In this document: positions 6,004 through 14,756 of the stretch, piece by piece | How the letters are laid out: each line of letters starts with the position of its first letter | Numbering within the stretch: position 1 is the first letter of the stretch | DNA from: LMUY01 sp964657445 | GTDB lineage: Bacteria; Pseudomonadota; Alphaproteobacteria; Acetobacterales; Acetobacteraceae | Direction: 5' to 3' | Assembly: GCA_964657445.1 (NCBI GenBank) | Contig: CAZZVB010000091.1 | Span: 1 to 16,595 of the forward strand | DNA length: 16,595 nt | Notes under the pieces: generated by a model | What the model saw: the letters and a program-made list of their open reading frames with translations, nothing else | Databases searched by the model: none | Told to the model about the DNA's origin: nothing | Made by a program: the position numbers and the translations under genes

Positions 6004-8786
6004 CTAACCTCCAGCAGCGCCACCGGGATCGTGGCAAAGACTTCATCGAGCGGCAGGCGTCCCGTAATCTCCTTGCCCGGACCTTCTTCGCCCGCCAATA
6101 CGTCAACACTGCGGCGCGCGAAGAAGTTACGTGGTGATACAAGGAAGGTTCCTGCCCAGGCCGCAGGATCAACTTTCGGTTGATCTCCGGCGAGCGGCAG
6201 CCGTCCGGGAAGCCGGGTCACCGCGACGATGCAGGCGCGCCCTTCGTGCACCCGGGCAAACGCCAGCACGTTGGCTGCACGCTCGCCCTCAACCCTGAGT
6301 GGCGTGTAGCTGCCTTCGGTGAACAGCTCGCCCGAGGTCGCGCGGTATTTCAGCGCTCGGGCCACGATAGCCTGCTTCAGCCGCCCATCTTCCCAGCTTT
6401 GCAGCAGAGACGCCGGCCGCTTGTTCGCGGCCAGCGACCGTTGGCGCGCCGCGAAGTCCACGGGACGCCGGTTATCCGGGTCCACCAGGCTGAAGTCCCA
6501 GTATTCCGTTCCTTGATAGAGGTCGGGAACGCCGGGCGAGGTAATGCGCAGCAAGGCCTGGGATAGTGCGTTGATCGCGCCGGGCGCTGCGATCCGGTCT
6601 ATGAGGTCGGCCAGGTCGAACAGCACGCGGGATGCACGGCTGGCATCGAGGACCTGGTGCAGGAAGTCGCGGCACGCGCCCTCATAATCCGCGTTCGGCT
6701 CCGCCCAGCCGGTGTGGCGCTTGGCCTCGCGCAGCGCCTTCTCCTGCCAGGCAGCCAGACGCTCCTCCAGTGCGGACACCCCCGCCTCGTCATCGGCAGA
6801 GAGGCCGAGCGGCCAGGCGCCGATGATGCTCTCGTACAGCATGATCTCATCGCAGGCATCCGGAGCCAGGCTGCCGCCGACCTCCTTTTTCAGCGTGGCG
6901 TTCAGCCGCGTCCAGCGGGTGAGGGCGTTCTCCCATTCCTGCGGCAACTCGCTCAAGACGGCGAGTCGCGCCCGCGTGTCCTCGCCCCGCTTGTGGTCGT
7001 GCGTGGCGGTGGCGAGCAACGCGCGTGGGAAGCGTTTGCGGCGGTCGCGCATGGTGGCGTGGAAGGCCGTCGGCGTGATGGCGAACTGGGAGGGTTCGGT
7101 GCCGACCTCGTTGCGGGAGATCAGCCGGCCATAGCGGTAGAACGAGGTGTCTTCGACCGACTTGGCCGCCGTGGGTGCCGAGAGCTGCTGGAACTTGACC
7201 ATCGCGCGCAGCCGTTCCTGCCGCCTTGTGCCCGCGGGAACCTGGCGGATGCCGTCGCCCGACAGCCAGCCGCAGATCAGCTCCAGCAGCTCGCGGTCGG
7301 TGGCGCGAACGGTGCGGCGCGCGCCGGCCATCGCCCAGTCCATTTCCCGCTTGTCCGTCTCGGAGATACCGCCGAGCCCGGCGTAGATGCGGTAGACGTG
7401 GAAGTGCACCAGGATCTCGGTCAGCGTGCGGCGGATCGCCGTCAGCGTATAGTCGCGGGTGGACAGGTCGCGCTTGGCGATGCGATGCAGGGCCGCGGAG
7501 GTTGCGAACAGCTCGCTGGACAGGCTTTCGCGTAGAATCTGCCGCCTCGCGGCCTGTGCTTCGACCTCGAACGAGCCGGGCCGGCCGGTCATCGTGGTCC
7601 AGATCGATGTGAGCTTCTCCTCGCCATCGGCGTCGTGGAGCACGGCGGAGACGTCGTTCATGTAGTCGTAGCCGGTCGTGCCGTCGGTCAGCCAATCGAT
7701 CGAGAGGCTTTCCTGCGGCGCCAGAATCTTTTCGATCCAAAGCCCTGCACGCTGCTGCCGCAACTCCGGCGGACGCTGTTCATGCGCCGCCTCCAACTGG
7801 CGGCGCAGCTTGCGGCAATAGCCGCGCGGGTCGGCCAGGCCATCGACGTGGTCGATGCGCACGGCGTCGATCAGCCCTTCGGCGTAGAGGCGCAGGATGG
7901 TGCGATGCGTGTCGTCAAAGACCTGCGGCACTTCGGCACGCACCCCGGCTAGCCCGTTCACGTCGAAGAAGCGGCGCCAGTTGATTTCATCCGTTGCCGC
8001 CCGCCACCAGGACAGGCGGTAGCTTTGCCGTTCCAGGAGGCGGTGCAGGCGGTCCTGACCGGTTTCGGTCGCCGGGTCATAGGCGCGCAGGCATTCGGCG
8101 ATCGCACGGGCGTAGTCCGGCGAGCGTAGCTTTGTCCGCGCCTTGATCGCTTCGTGGCGGGCCTGCGCCCGGTTGGCGGTCGAAAGCTCCCCGAAGGCGC
8201 GCGCGGGTTCTTCCAGCGGTCCCCCCTCGGTGAGCAGCACGGAGGGATAGTCGCGCGGGTTGATGGGAAAGCGGTGCGTGTAATAACCAACGAACAGCCG
8301 TCCATCCTCTTTATCGAACTGGAGCGTCAACTCCTTGTTCTTGAGGCAGTCTCCGTAGGGCGAACCCAGGAACGGCGCGAGCATGCGGCCGCGCAGCGAG
8401 GCGTCGGGCGGGTCCCAGTCGATGTCGAAATACTCGGCATGGGCGCTGGCGCGGCCCCATTCCAGCACGTCCAGCCACCACTCATTGTCGGCGCCGCCGA
8501 CGCCCATGTGGTTGGGCACGATGTCCAGCACCAAGCCCATGTCATGCCGGCGCAGTTCTGCCACCAGGCGGCGCAGCGCGTCCTCGCCACCCAGCTCGGG
8601 GTCGATCTGGTTGTGGTCCACGATGTCGTAGCCGTGCGTGGACCCCGGACGGGATTTCAGCAGCGGCGAAGCATACAGATGCGAGATGCCGAGGCTGGCG
8701 TAATACGGCACCAGCGCCGCCGCCGCATCCATCGTGAAATCCTTGTGGAATTGCAGGCGGGCAGTCGCGGTGAACGGCTTCATCAT
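6000..8786 (-). CDS. treY: Malto-oligosyltrehalose synthase
   Basis: GH13 enzyme, 928 residues, that rearranges the reducing end of alpha-1,4-glucans or malto-oligosaccharides from an alpha-1,4 to an alpha,alpha-1,1 bond, giving malto-oligosyltrehalose for TreZ. The start shows the TreY signature ATARLQFHKDFT, then LYASPLLKSRPGSTHGYD and DHNQIDPELGG. Catalytic regions are DIVPNH (88-93), RIDHVDGL with nucleophile Asp312, IEKIL with acid Glu352, and THDHKRGED with Asp597. GTTGYDYMND (near 369-378) is also typical of the family. The frame continues 93 bases upstream into malQ without conserved sequence. Two adjacent ATG codons fit the start: 8786 gives the same ATGA overlap as neighbouring genes, while 8783 has better spacing to the AGGA site. 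The stop overlaps the otsA start, so the two are probably translationally coupled. Confidence 0.96.
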   Translation of the reverse strand: MMKPFTATARLQFHKDFTMDAAAALVPYYASLGISHLYASPLLKSRPGSTHGYDIVDHNQIDPELGGEDALRRLVAELRRHDMGLVLDIVPNHMGVGGADNEWWLDVLEWGRASAHAEYFDIDWDPPDASLRGRMLAPFLGSPYGDCLKNKELTLQFDKEDGRLFVGYYTHRFPINPRDYPSVLLTEGGPLEEPARAFGELSTANRAQARHEAIKARTKLRSPDYARAIAECLRAYDPATETGQDRLHRLLERQSYRLSWWRAATDEINWRRFFDVNGLAGVRAEVPQVFDDTHRTILRLYAEGLIDAVRIDHVDGLADPRGYCRKLRRQLEAAHEQRPPELRQQRAGLWIEKILAPQESLSIDWLTDGTTGYDYMNDVSAVLHDADGEEKLTSIWTTMTGRPGSFEVEAQAARRQILRESLSSELFATSAALHRIAKRDLSTRDYTLTAIRRTLTEILVHFHVYRIYAGLGGISETDKREMDWAMAGARRTVRATDRELLELICGWLSGDGIRQVPAGTRRQERLRAMVKFQQLSAPTAAKSVEDTSFYRYGRLISRNEVGTEPSQFAITPTAFHATMRDRRKRFPRALLATATHDHKRGEDTRARLAVLSELPQEWENALTRWTRLNATLKKEVGGSLAPDACDEIMLYESIIGAWPLGLSADDEAGVSALEERLAAWQEKALREAKRHTGWAEPNADYEGACRDFLHQVLDASRASRVLFDLADLIDRIAAPGAINALSQALLRITSPGVPDLYQGTEYWDFSLVDPDNRRPVDFAARQRSLAANKRPASLLQSWEDGRLKQAIVARALKYRATSGELFTEGSYTPLRVEGERAANVLAFARVHEGRACIVAVTRLPGRLPLAGDQPKVDPAAWAGTFLVSPRNFFARRSVDVLAGEEGPGKEITGRLPLDEVFATIPVALLEVR

Positions 8787-10786
8787 CTCTTCCTGGCAGC
8801 GTCGAGGTCTTGCAGCCGCTTGGCTGTCGGCGGGTCGTCCAGCAGGGTGGCGGCGGGGCCCGGCATGCGCCGGCGCCAATTCGGATGCTCATCCAGCGTA
8901 CCGGGCAGGTTCGGCTGTTCGGTCAGGCCGAGCGCGTCCTCGACCGGGATGATGGTCAGCGCGCAGCCCGCAAACCCGACGTGCCGGATGGCCGCGTCCA
9001 CACTGGCAGCCGGCTCGCTCACCGGCGGCGGATCGCTGGTGGCAGCGCCGCTGGCTCGCAGCGCGGACCAAAGCATCTGCCGGTCCCGGCTACGCTCGCC
9101 AGACTCGCGGGTGACGCCTTCGTCGTCGATCTGGCCGGTGGCGTGGCGCCACGCCGTATCCCGGCCCGACCACCAGCCGGCAACGGTGGCGAGGTCATGC
9201 GTGCTGGTCATCGATACGGCGCCGTAATCCCAGCTGGACGGCGCGGTGAAGCCCAAGTCCTGCGCCCGCTCAAACCACAGCACGCGCATGCCCAGCATCC
9301 CCGCGGCGCTGATCTGGCCCTGGAAGCCTTCCGGCAGGGTGCCGAGATCCTCACCGAGCACGATGGCGCGGTGACGGTGCGACTCGAGCCGGATCAGGCG
9401 GAGAAGATCATCGACCGGGAAATGCAGGTAGATGCCGTCGGCCGGGCTGGCGCCATCCGGCAGCACCCAGAGCCGTGCAAGGCCCATTGCGTGGTCGATG
9501 CGCACACCGCCGGCATGGCGCATCGCGGCGCGCAGCATGTCGATGAAGGCGCCGAAGCCGTTCAGTTGCAGCCCGCGCGGCGAGAACGCGGCCAATCCCC
9601 AGCTCTGGCCGCGGGTGTTCAGCAGGTCGGGCGGCGCGCCCACGGTGAGGCCGAGCAGCGTCTGGTCGGGGCGCGCCCAACACTGGCTGCCCCCGGAGTC
9701 CACGCCGACGGCGAGGTCGGAGATCAGGCCGATCGGCATGCCCGCCTGCTTCGCCGCGGCCTGGGCGGCGCGCAAGCTCCGGTCGGCATAGAACTGGTAG
9801 AAGGCATGGCGCGTGACCTCGCGCGCATTCACCCGGGCAAACTGCTCGACAGCAGGGCTTTGCGCGTCCGCCAGACCGTCCGGCCAGTCCCGCCAGTGCC
9901 ATTTGCCGTGCTGGGCGACCATGGCAGCGTGCAACGACTCGAAGCGGGCGTGGCCCTCCAGCGTGGCGCCTTCGGCGGCGCGGAACTGCTTGAACTCGGC
10001 CCAGAGTGGCGCCCACATCACGCCACGTTCGGCGGTATCGAAAATCTCGCCCAGTCGTTGCAGGCGAAGCTGTGTGGCGGCGGGCCAATCGACCAGGTCC
10101 ATGGCTTCAAGCCGGGCAGCGTTGTCTCCCTCCAAGTCCACCGTCGAATGCAGGACGTTGAGCAGCGTGCGGCTGGAGGGCGAATACGGGCTGAACCTGT
10201 CGGGCGTGGCGGAGAACTGCGCATGCACCGGGCTGATGGCGACCGCAGACGCCCCGTGCTTGGCGGCATTGCGCACGAAATCGGCCAAAGCGCCGAAATC
10301 CCCCAACCCGCCATCGCCCGCACGACGCAGGGAGTAAAGCTGGGCGGCAACGCCCCAAGGACGCTCTGGGCTTGCATCCGCGACGGTCCAGCACCGCGAT
10401 GGCGCGACGGCGACGATCGTCTGATGATCCCCGATCTGCAGCCGGTGGTAGCCGGGTTGATCCGGCAGCGGCAGGACCGCCCAGCCATTCTGGTCGCGCG
10501 CCGTGCCGCTGGTGCTGCCGCCGGCTTCGAACCCGATCTCGTATGGACCCGGCGGGACCTGCAGCGACAGCGAACCGCCCGCGTCGCCGGTGACGAGCGG
10601 CGGAAGATGGCCGGGGCTCTGCAGCGAGTGCAGGCTGTCCGCAATGGCGCTGTCCGTGTCCGCTGGCAGCCCGAGGGCTGCCAGAACAAGGCGGACGGTG
10701 TCATCGCTGACATCGTGCCACCGGCCATGAACGTCCTTCCAGCGAAGGGCGAGACCGGCAGCCTCCGCCAGTGCGTGCAGCGTCAC
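8783..10786 (-). CDS. malQ: 4-alpha-glucanotransferase (amylomaltase)
   Basis: GH77 enzyme, 667 residues, that transfers alpha-1,4-glucan segments between malto-oligosaccharides and releases glucose. The catalytic core begins near residue 143 (PWGVAAQLYSLR). Motifs in order are SPYSPSSR (199-206), GAPPD (383-387) with the following GQSWG, VRIDHAMGL with nucleophile Asp431, GEDLGT with acid Glu479, and STHD with Asp531. The first about 140 residues are an N-terminal extension of the kind found on long bacterial MalQ proteins: a small helical part, then a beta-rich region. The start is a GTG overlapping the treZ stop (GTGA) with only a weak ribosome binding site, so coupling to treZ is likely. 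Placed between treZ and treY, it probably remakes longer chains from short products that TreY cannot use. Confidence 0.96.
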   Translation of the reverse strand: MTLHALAEAAGLALRWKDVHGRWHDVSDDTVRLVLAALGLPADTDSAIADSLHSLQSPGHLPPLVTGDAGGSLSLQVPPGPYEIGFEAGGSTSGTARDQNGWAVLPLPDQPGYHRLQIGDHQTIVAVAPSRCWTVADASPERPWGVAAQLYSLRRAGDGGLGDFGALADFVRNAAKHGASAVAISPVHAQFSATPDRFSPYSPSSRTLLNVLHSTVDLEGDNAARLEAMDLVDWPAATQLRLQRLGEIFDTAERGVMWAPLWAEFKQFRAAEGATLEGHARFESLHAAMVAQHGKWHWRDWPDGLADAQSPAVEQFARVNAREVTRHAFYQFYADRSLRAAQAAAKQAGMPIGLISDLAVGVDSGGSQCWARPDQTLLGLTVGAPPDLLNTRGQSWGLAAFSPRGLQLNGFGAFIDMLRAAMRHAGGVRIDHAMGLARLWVLPDGASPADGIYLHFPVDDLLRLIRLESHRHRAIVLGEDLGTLPEGFQGQISAAGMLGMRVLWFERAQDLGFTAPSSWDYGAVSMTSTHDLATVAGWWSGRDTAWRHATGQIDDEGVTRESGERSRDRQMLWSALRASGAATSDPPPVSEPAASVDAAIRHVGFAGCALTIIPVEDALGLTEQPNLPGTLDEHPNWRRRMPGPAATLLDDPPTAKRLQDLDAARKR
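8789..8794 (-). promoter_or_regulatory. Ribosome binding site of treY
   Basis: On the minus strand AGGAAG precedes the paired ATGATG by two and five bases respectively (four and seven when counted from AGGA). It rules out the longer reading frame starting at 8879 and mildly favours the second ATG (8783). Confidence 0.6.
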
Positions 10787-12534
10787 TGGCCTGGCTCAAT
10801 CCACGCGGCTGCTGACCGGCCCCGCAGCGTGCCGCCCTCGGCAGCGCTGCCAGTGCCGGTCTTGCTTTCGAAGATCATCCCGCCCCCGGGTGTTGCGATT
10901 TGGACGTCATCGCCACCGAAGTTCACTGCAATGGTCAGCAGATCATTTGTTCCAAGGCGCCACTTTGCCACAAGCGCGGACGGCCCCGCCACGTTGACCC
11001 CTGCACTACGCGCGCCGGGGATGCCGGGCATGATGCGGTCGCGTCGGAGTCCGAGCAGGGAGCGCACGAAGCTGCTGTCGCCGCTGAAGTCCGGGATCGA
11101 GGCCTGGAAGGTGGAAGGCGCGTTGGGGTCGGGGATCTTCTCGCGGCGTTCCGGGTCCTGGAAGGCGGCAAAGTGCTTGAACTCCGCGCGCCGGCCTTCA
11201 CGCACCAGCTTGGCCAAATCCTCGTTGTGGCTGGTGAAAAACAGGAAGGGCGTCTTGCTCGCCACTTCCTCGCCCATGAACAGCATCGGCACGAAGGGCG
11301 AGAGCAGCAGCAGGGTGGTGGCGGCCTGCAGCGCCGCCGGGTCGGCCAGGTCCGTCAGCCGTTCGCCCATGGCGCGGTTGCCGATCTGGTCATGGTTCTG
11401 CAGGCAGATCACGAAGGCTGTCGTCGGCAACCCGGCGGAAGGTTCGCCGCGCGGCTCGCCGCTGTGTTTGGACACTTCGCCCTGATAGACGAAGCCCTCC
11501 GCCATCGCCCGCGCGAGCTGGTTGATCGGGTCCTGGAAATCCTCGTAGTAGCCTTCGCTTTCCCCGGTCAGCAGCACGTGCAGGCAGTGGTGCACGTCGT
11601 CGGTCCACTGCGCGTCGAACCCTGGCGCATCCGGGCGCTTGCGCAGGTGCTTGGCAGCATTGCCCTCGTGTTCGAGCACGAGGTGAACCTGGCGAGGGAT
11701 CTCCTTGCGGATGCGGGCCGCCATGTCGTCGAGGAAGTCCGGTTCGCTGATCGCGTGAACGGCGTCGAAACGCAGGCCGTCGAAGCGGTATTCGTCCAAC
11801 CAATACAGCGCGTTCTGCTCGAAATACTCGCGCACTTCGGGCTTGCGGAAATCGATCGAGGCGCCCCAGGGCGTCTTGATGTCCTCACGGAAGAACGGCT
11901 TGGCGAAGGCGTGGATGTAGGCGCCGTCCGGTCCGAAATGGTTATAGACGACGTCAAGCATGATCATCAGGCCGAGCCCGTGCGCTTCATCCACCAGGGC
12001 CTTGAGCTGGTCGGGGCTGCCGTACGCGGCGTCAGGCGCAAAGGGCAGCACGCCGTCATAGCCCCAGTTATGCGCGCCGGGGAAATCGGCGATCGGCATG
12101 AGTTCGACCGCCGTGATCCCCAAGGCCTTCAACCGTGGCAGTTGCGCGCGAATGCCGTCGAAGCCGCCGAACGCGCCGGGATGCAGTTCATAAACGACCG
12201 CCTCGTGCCACGGCCGGCCGGTCCATTCCGTGTTGCGCCAGGCATAGCTGGCCGGGTCCACGACCAGGCTCGGGTCGTGCACGTCGCCGCCCTGCGCGCG
12301 AGACGCCGGATCGGGAAAGGCCAGGCCGTCCGGCAGCTTGTAACGGTATCTCGAGCCGGCGGGCGCTGGGAGGGTGACAGCGTGCCAGCCGCCACCCTCA
12401 GCCGTCATCGGATGCTCGGCCCCGTCCAGTTCGAGCGACAGGCGCTCGGCTGACGGAGCCCAGATGCGGAACCGGGTTGTGCCGCCTTGCAACTCGGCGC
12501 CGAACGGGAGGGGGTGGGCAAACCGTCCGGCCAT
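10783..12534 (-). CDS. treZ: Malto-oligosyltrehalose trehalohydrolase
   Basis: GH13 enzyme, 583 residues (the usual TreZ length), that cleaves the alpha-1,4 bond next to the trehalose unit of malto-oligosyltrehalose and frees trehalose. An N-terminal beta-sandwich (about 1-100, with TRFRIWAPSAERLSLELDG) resembles the E-set/CBM48 domain of the family. The barrel follows with HNWGYDGV, DVVYNHFGPDG (194-204), LRFDAVH with nucleophile Asp257, VLEHEGN with acid Glu288, and NHDQIGNR with Asp382. The spacing of these three residues matches the Sulfolobus enzyme (252, 283, 377). The frame is open for 246 bases upstream of the chosen ATG, but that part overlaps glgB and lacks conserved sequence. A GGAG site seven bases before 12534 fixes the start. 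The gap to glgB is 26 bases, the widest in the operon. Confidence 0.96.
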   Translation of the reverse strand: MAGRFAHPLPFGAELQGGTTRFRIWAPSAERLSLELDGAEHPMTAEGGGWHAVTLPAPAGSRYRYKLPDGLAFPDPASRAQGGDVHDPSLVVDPASYAWRNTEWTGRPWHEAVVYELHPGAFGGFDGIRAQLPRLKALGITAVELMPIADFPGAHNWGYDGVLPFAPDAAYGSPDQLKALVDEAHGLGLMIMLDVVYNHFGPDGAYIHAFAKPFFREDIKTPWGASIDFRKPEVREYFEQNALYWLDEYRFDGLRFDAVHAISEPDFLDDMAARIRKEIPRQVHLVLEHEGNAAKHLRKRPDAPGFDAQWTDDVHHCLHVLLTGESEGYYEDFQDPINQLARAMAEGFVYQGEVSKHSGEPRGEPSAGLPTTAFVICLQNHDQIGNRAMGERLTDLADPAALQAATTLLLLSPFVPMLFMGEEVASKTPFLFFTSHNEDLAKLVREGRRAEFKHFAAFQDPERREKIPDPNAPSTFQASIPDFSGDSSFVRSLLGLRRDRIMPGIPGARSAGVNVAGPSALVAKWRLGTNDLLTIAVNFGGDDVQIATPGGGMIFESKTGTGSAAEGGTLRGRSAAAWIEPGQ

Positions 12535-12541
12535 GCTCTTA

Positions 12542-12545
12542 CTCC
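12542..12545 (-). promoter_or_regulatory. Ribosome binding site fixing the treZ start
   Basis: GGAG on the minus strand lies seven bases before the ATG at 12534, in the short gap after the glgB stop. It selects this ATG over the longer open frame that starts at 12780 inside glgB. Confidence 0.65.
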
Positions 12546-12560
12546 GTGTCGTGCGGCGGG

Positions 12561-14756
12561 CTACTCCGCGACGAGGATCAAGGTCGCCAACGGCGGCAGC
12601 GTAAGCGGCAGCGAAGCAGGCAGGCCGTGCGAAGGCGCGACTTCGGCATGGAGGCTGCCGCCGTTGCCGACGTTGCTGCCGCCATACACGGCCGCATCCG
12701 TGTTCAGGACTTCCCGCCACGCGCCACCCTGCGGCACGCCGAGGCGGTATCCGTAACGCGGTACCGGCGTGAAGTTGCACACAATGAGCGCTGGCGGCGT
12801 CCCTTCATCGCCGAGGCGAAGGTAGGCGAACACGCTTTGAGCCGCGTCATCCATCACCACCCATCGGAAACCCTCGTGATCGCAATCCTTTTGGTGCAGG
12901 GCAGCAATGGATTTGTATCTGCTGTTCAGGTCGCGCACCAGCGCTTGCACGCCGCGATTGGCCGGGTCATCCAGCAAATGCCAATCCAGGCCGTGATCGT
13001 GGTTCCATTCCCGCTCCTGCGCGATCTCTCCGCCCATGAACAGCAGCTTCTTGCCGGGATGCGTCCACATGAAGCCAAGATAGGCGCGAAGATTGGCGAA
13101 CTTCTGCCAGCGGTCGCCGGGCATCTTCCCGAACAGCGAACCCTTGCCGTACACCACCTCGTCATGGCTAAGAGGCAGGACGAACTTCTCGCTGAAGGCA
13201 TAGACCAGGCCGAACGTCATCTCGCCATGGTGATATTGGCGATAGACTGGGTTTTCCTCGACGTAGTGCAGGGTGTCGTGCATCCAGCCCATGTTCCACT
13301 TGTAGGTGAAACCTAGGCCGCCCTCATCGGCCGGGCGGGTGACGCCGGGCCACGCGGTGCTTTCCTCGGCGATCAGCACGGCGCCGGGCACGCGCTCTTT
13401 CACCGCGCGGCTGAGTTCCTGCAGGAAAGCGACCGACTCCAGGTTCTCGCGGCCGCCGTATTGGTTCGGAACCCACTCGCCGGGATTTCGGCTGTAGTCG
13501 CGGTAGAGCATCGAGGCGACGGCGTCCACGCGGATTCCGTCGGCATGGTAGTGCTCCAGCCAGAACAGCGCGCTGCCGATCAGGAACGCGCGAACCTCGT
13601 TGCGCCCCAGATTGTAGATCAGCGTGTTCCAGTCGCGGTGGAAGCCCTCGCGCGGATCCTGATGCTCATACAGTGCCGTTCCATCGAACTGCGCCAAGCC
13701 GTAGGCGTCGGTCGGGAAGTGAGCGGGCACCCAGTCCAGGATGACGCCGATGCCGGCCGCGTGGCAGCGGTTCACGAAGTGGGAGAATGCCTCGGGCGGG
13801 CCCAGCCGGGAGGAGGGGGCGAATTGCCCGAGCGGCTGGTAGCCCCAGGAACCGCCGAAGGGGTGCTCCATGATCGGCATCAATTCGATATGCGTGAAGC
13901 CGAGCCCGGCGGCATACGGCACCAGCTGGTCGGCCAGATGGTCCCAGCCGTCCACGCCCATGTGCGCGGCCGGCGACCATGACCCGGCGTGCACCTCATA
14001 GATCGACATCGGCGCATTCTCAGCCTGACGCGCCCCACGGCTGGCGAGCCAGTCGGCGTCCGTCCAGGGATAAGGTGTATCCTCGGCAACGATGGATGCT
14101 GTCTGCGGCGGAATCTGGGTAGCCCAGGCGACCGGGTCTGCCTTGAGCGGCAGCAATTCGCCCGACGGGCCCAGCATCTCATACTTATAGAGCACGCCGG
14201 GGCCGACTCGCGGGACGAATAGCTCCCAAACGCCCGGCCCGTGGCGCTTCCGCATCGGGTGACGCCGGCCGTCCCAGCTGTTGAAATCGCCGATGACCGA
14301 CACGCGCTGCGCATTGGGCGCCCAAACGGCGAAGCGCACGCCTGCCACGCCCTCCAGCTCGGTCGGGTGCGCACCGAGCGCACGGCCGAAATCGCGATGA
14401 CGGCCTTCGGCCAGCAGATAGATGTCCAGATCGCCGAGGATCGGCGGAAAGGAATATGGATCTTCCGTCTCCCACTCCAGCGCGCCCTGCGTGATACGCA
14501 GCCGGTAGGCGCCGTGGGTCGCCGCACGTCCGGCGAAGAAACCTGCCGGATGGATACGGTGCAGTTCGCCGCTGACCAAGCCCGTCGCGCTGTCCACCAC
14601 GGACACCGCGTCCGCAGCCGGGATGAACGCGCGGACGGTGCCGTCGTGCGGGCCGAGGATGGCGAACGGGTCGCCATGGCGGGCATTGACGATGGCGTCG
14701 ATCGCACCGGGGTGGATGTTCAGGTCCGCTGCGGGGACAACGTTCGTATCAGGCAT
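12561..14756 (-). CDS. glgB: 1,4-alpha-glucan branching enzyme
   Basis: GH13 enzyme, 731 residues, a full-length two-N-domain (E. coli-type) GlgB that cuts alpha-1,4 chains and re-attaches them as alpha-1,6 branches. The first N-terminal module (about 18-110) includes DPFAILGPHDG. The second is a CBM48 at about 130-220 (VRFAVWAPNAQRVSVIGDFN). Barrel motifs are ELMPIMEHPFGGSWGYQ, DWVPAHF (341-347), IRVDAVASMLYRDY with nucleophile Asp411, AEEST with acid Glu464, and LSHDEVVYGKGS with Asp532. Their spacing is that of E. coli GlgB (405, 458, 526). The ATG lies inside the end of treS-mak (8-base overlap) and has a GGAGG site six bases upstream. Next to treS-mak, and with no glgA or glgC in the window, it probably branches glucan made by GlgE, though classical glycogen synthesis elsewhere in the genome is not excluded. 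Confidence 0.97.
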   Translation of the reverse strand: MPDTNVVPAADLNIHPGAIDAIVNARHGDPFAILGPHDGTVRAFIPAADAVSVVDSATGLVSGELHRIHPAGFFAGRAATHGAYRLRITQGALEWETEDPYSFPPILGDLDIYLLAEGRHRDFGRALGAHPTELEGVAGVRFAVWAPNAQRVSVIGDFNSWDGRRHPMRKRHGPGVWELFVPRVGPGVLYKYEMLGPSGELLPLKADPVAWATQIPPQTASIVAEDTPYPWTDADWLASRGARQAENAPMSIYEVHAGSWSPAAHMGVDGWDHLADQLVPYAAGLGFTHIELMPIMEHPFGGSWGYQPLGQFAPSSRLGPPEAFSHFVNRCHAAGIGVILDWVPAHFPTDAYGLAQFDGTALYEHQDPREGFHRDWNTLIYNLGRNEVRAFLIGSALFWLEHYHADGIRVDAVASMLYRDYSRNPGEWVPNQYGGRENLESVAFLQELSRAVKERVPGAVLIAEESTAWPGVTRPADEGGLGFTYKWNMGWMHDTLHYVEENPVYRQYHHGEMTFGLVYAFSEKFVLPLSHDEVVYGKGSLFGKMPGDRWQKFANLRAYLGFMWTHPGKKLLFMGGEIAQEREWNHDHGLDWHLLDDPANRGVQALVRDLNSRYKSIAALHQKDCDHEGFRWVVMDDAAQSVFAYLRLGDEGTPPALIVCNFTPVPRYGYRLGVPQGGAWREVLNTDAAVYGGSNVGNGGSLHAEVAPSHGLPASLPLTLPPLATLILVAE

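Noticed and set aside
8787..8879. N-terminal extension of treY into malQ
   Set aside because: The 31 extra residues show no TreY similarity, and the AGGA site sits just before the ATG pair at 8786/8783.
10840..10851. Perfect 12-base palindrome GGCAGCGCTGCC near the treZ 3' end
   Set aside because: It lies inside the treZ coding sequence, has no T-run or regulatory context, and such short GC palindromes are expected by chance at this composition.
8810..11485. Very long plus-strand open frame (891 codons) opposite malQ and treZ
   Set aside because: It is a mirror of GC-rich codon use in the real minus-strand genes. The translation is Arg/Gly/Ala-rich without a recognisable domain, and it spans the malQ/treZ junction.
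10900..12453. 517-codon plus-strand open frame opposite treZ
   Set aside because: Antisense shadow of a gene whose catalytic residues are all visible; its own translation shows no domain.
12535..12780. N-terminal extension of treZ into glgB
   Set aside because: The 82 extra residues are Arg-rich and unlike TreZ, and they overlap the conserved C-terminal part of glgB. The ribosome binding site at 12542-12545 points to the ATG at 12534.
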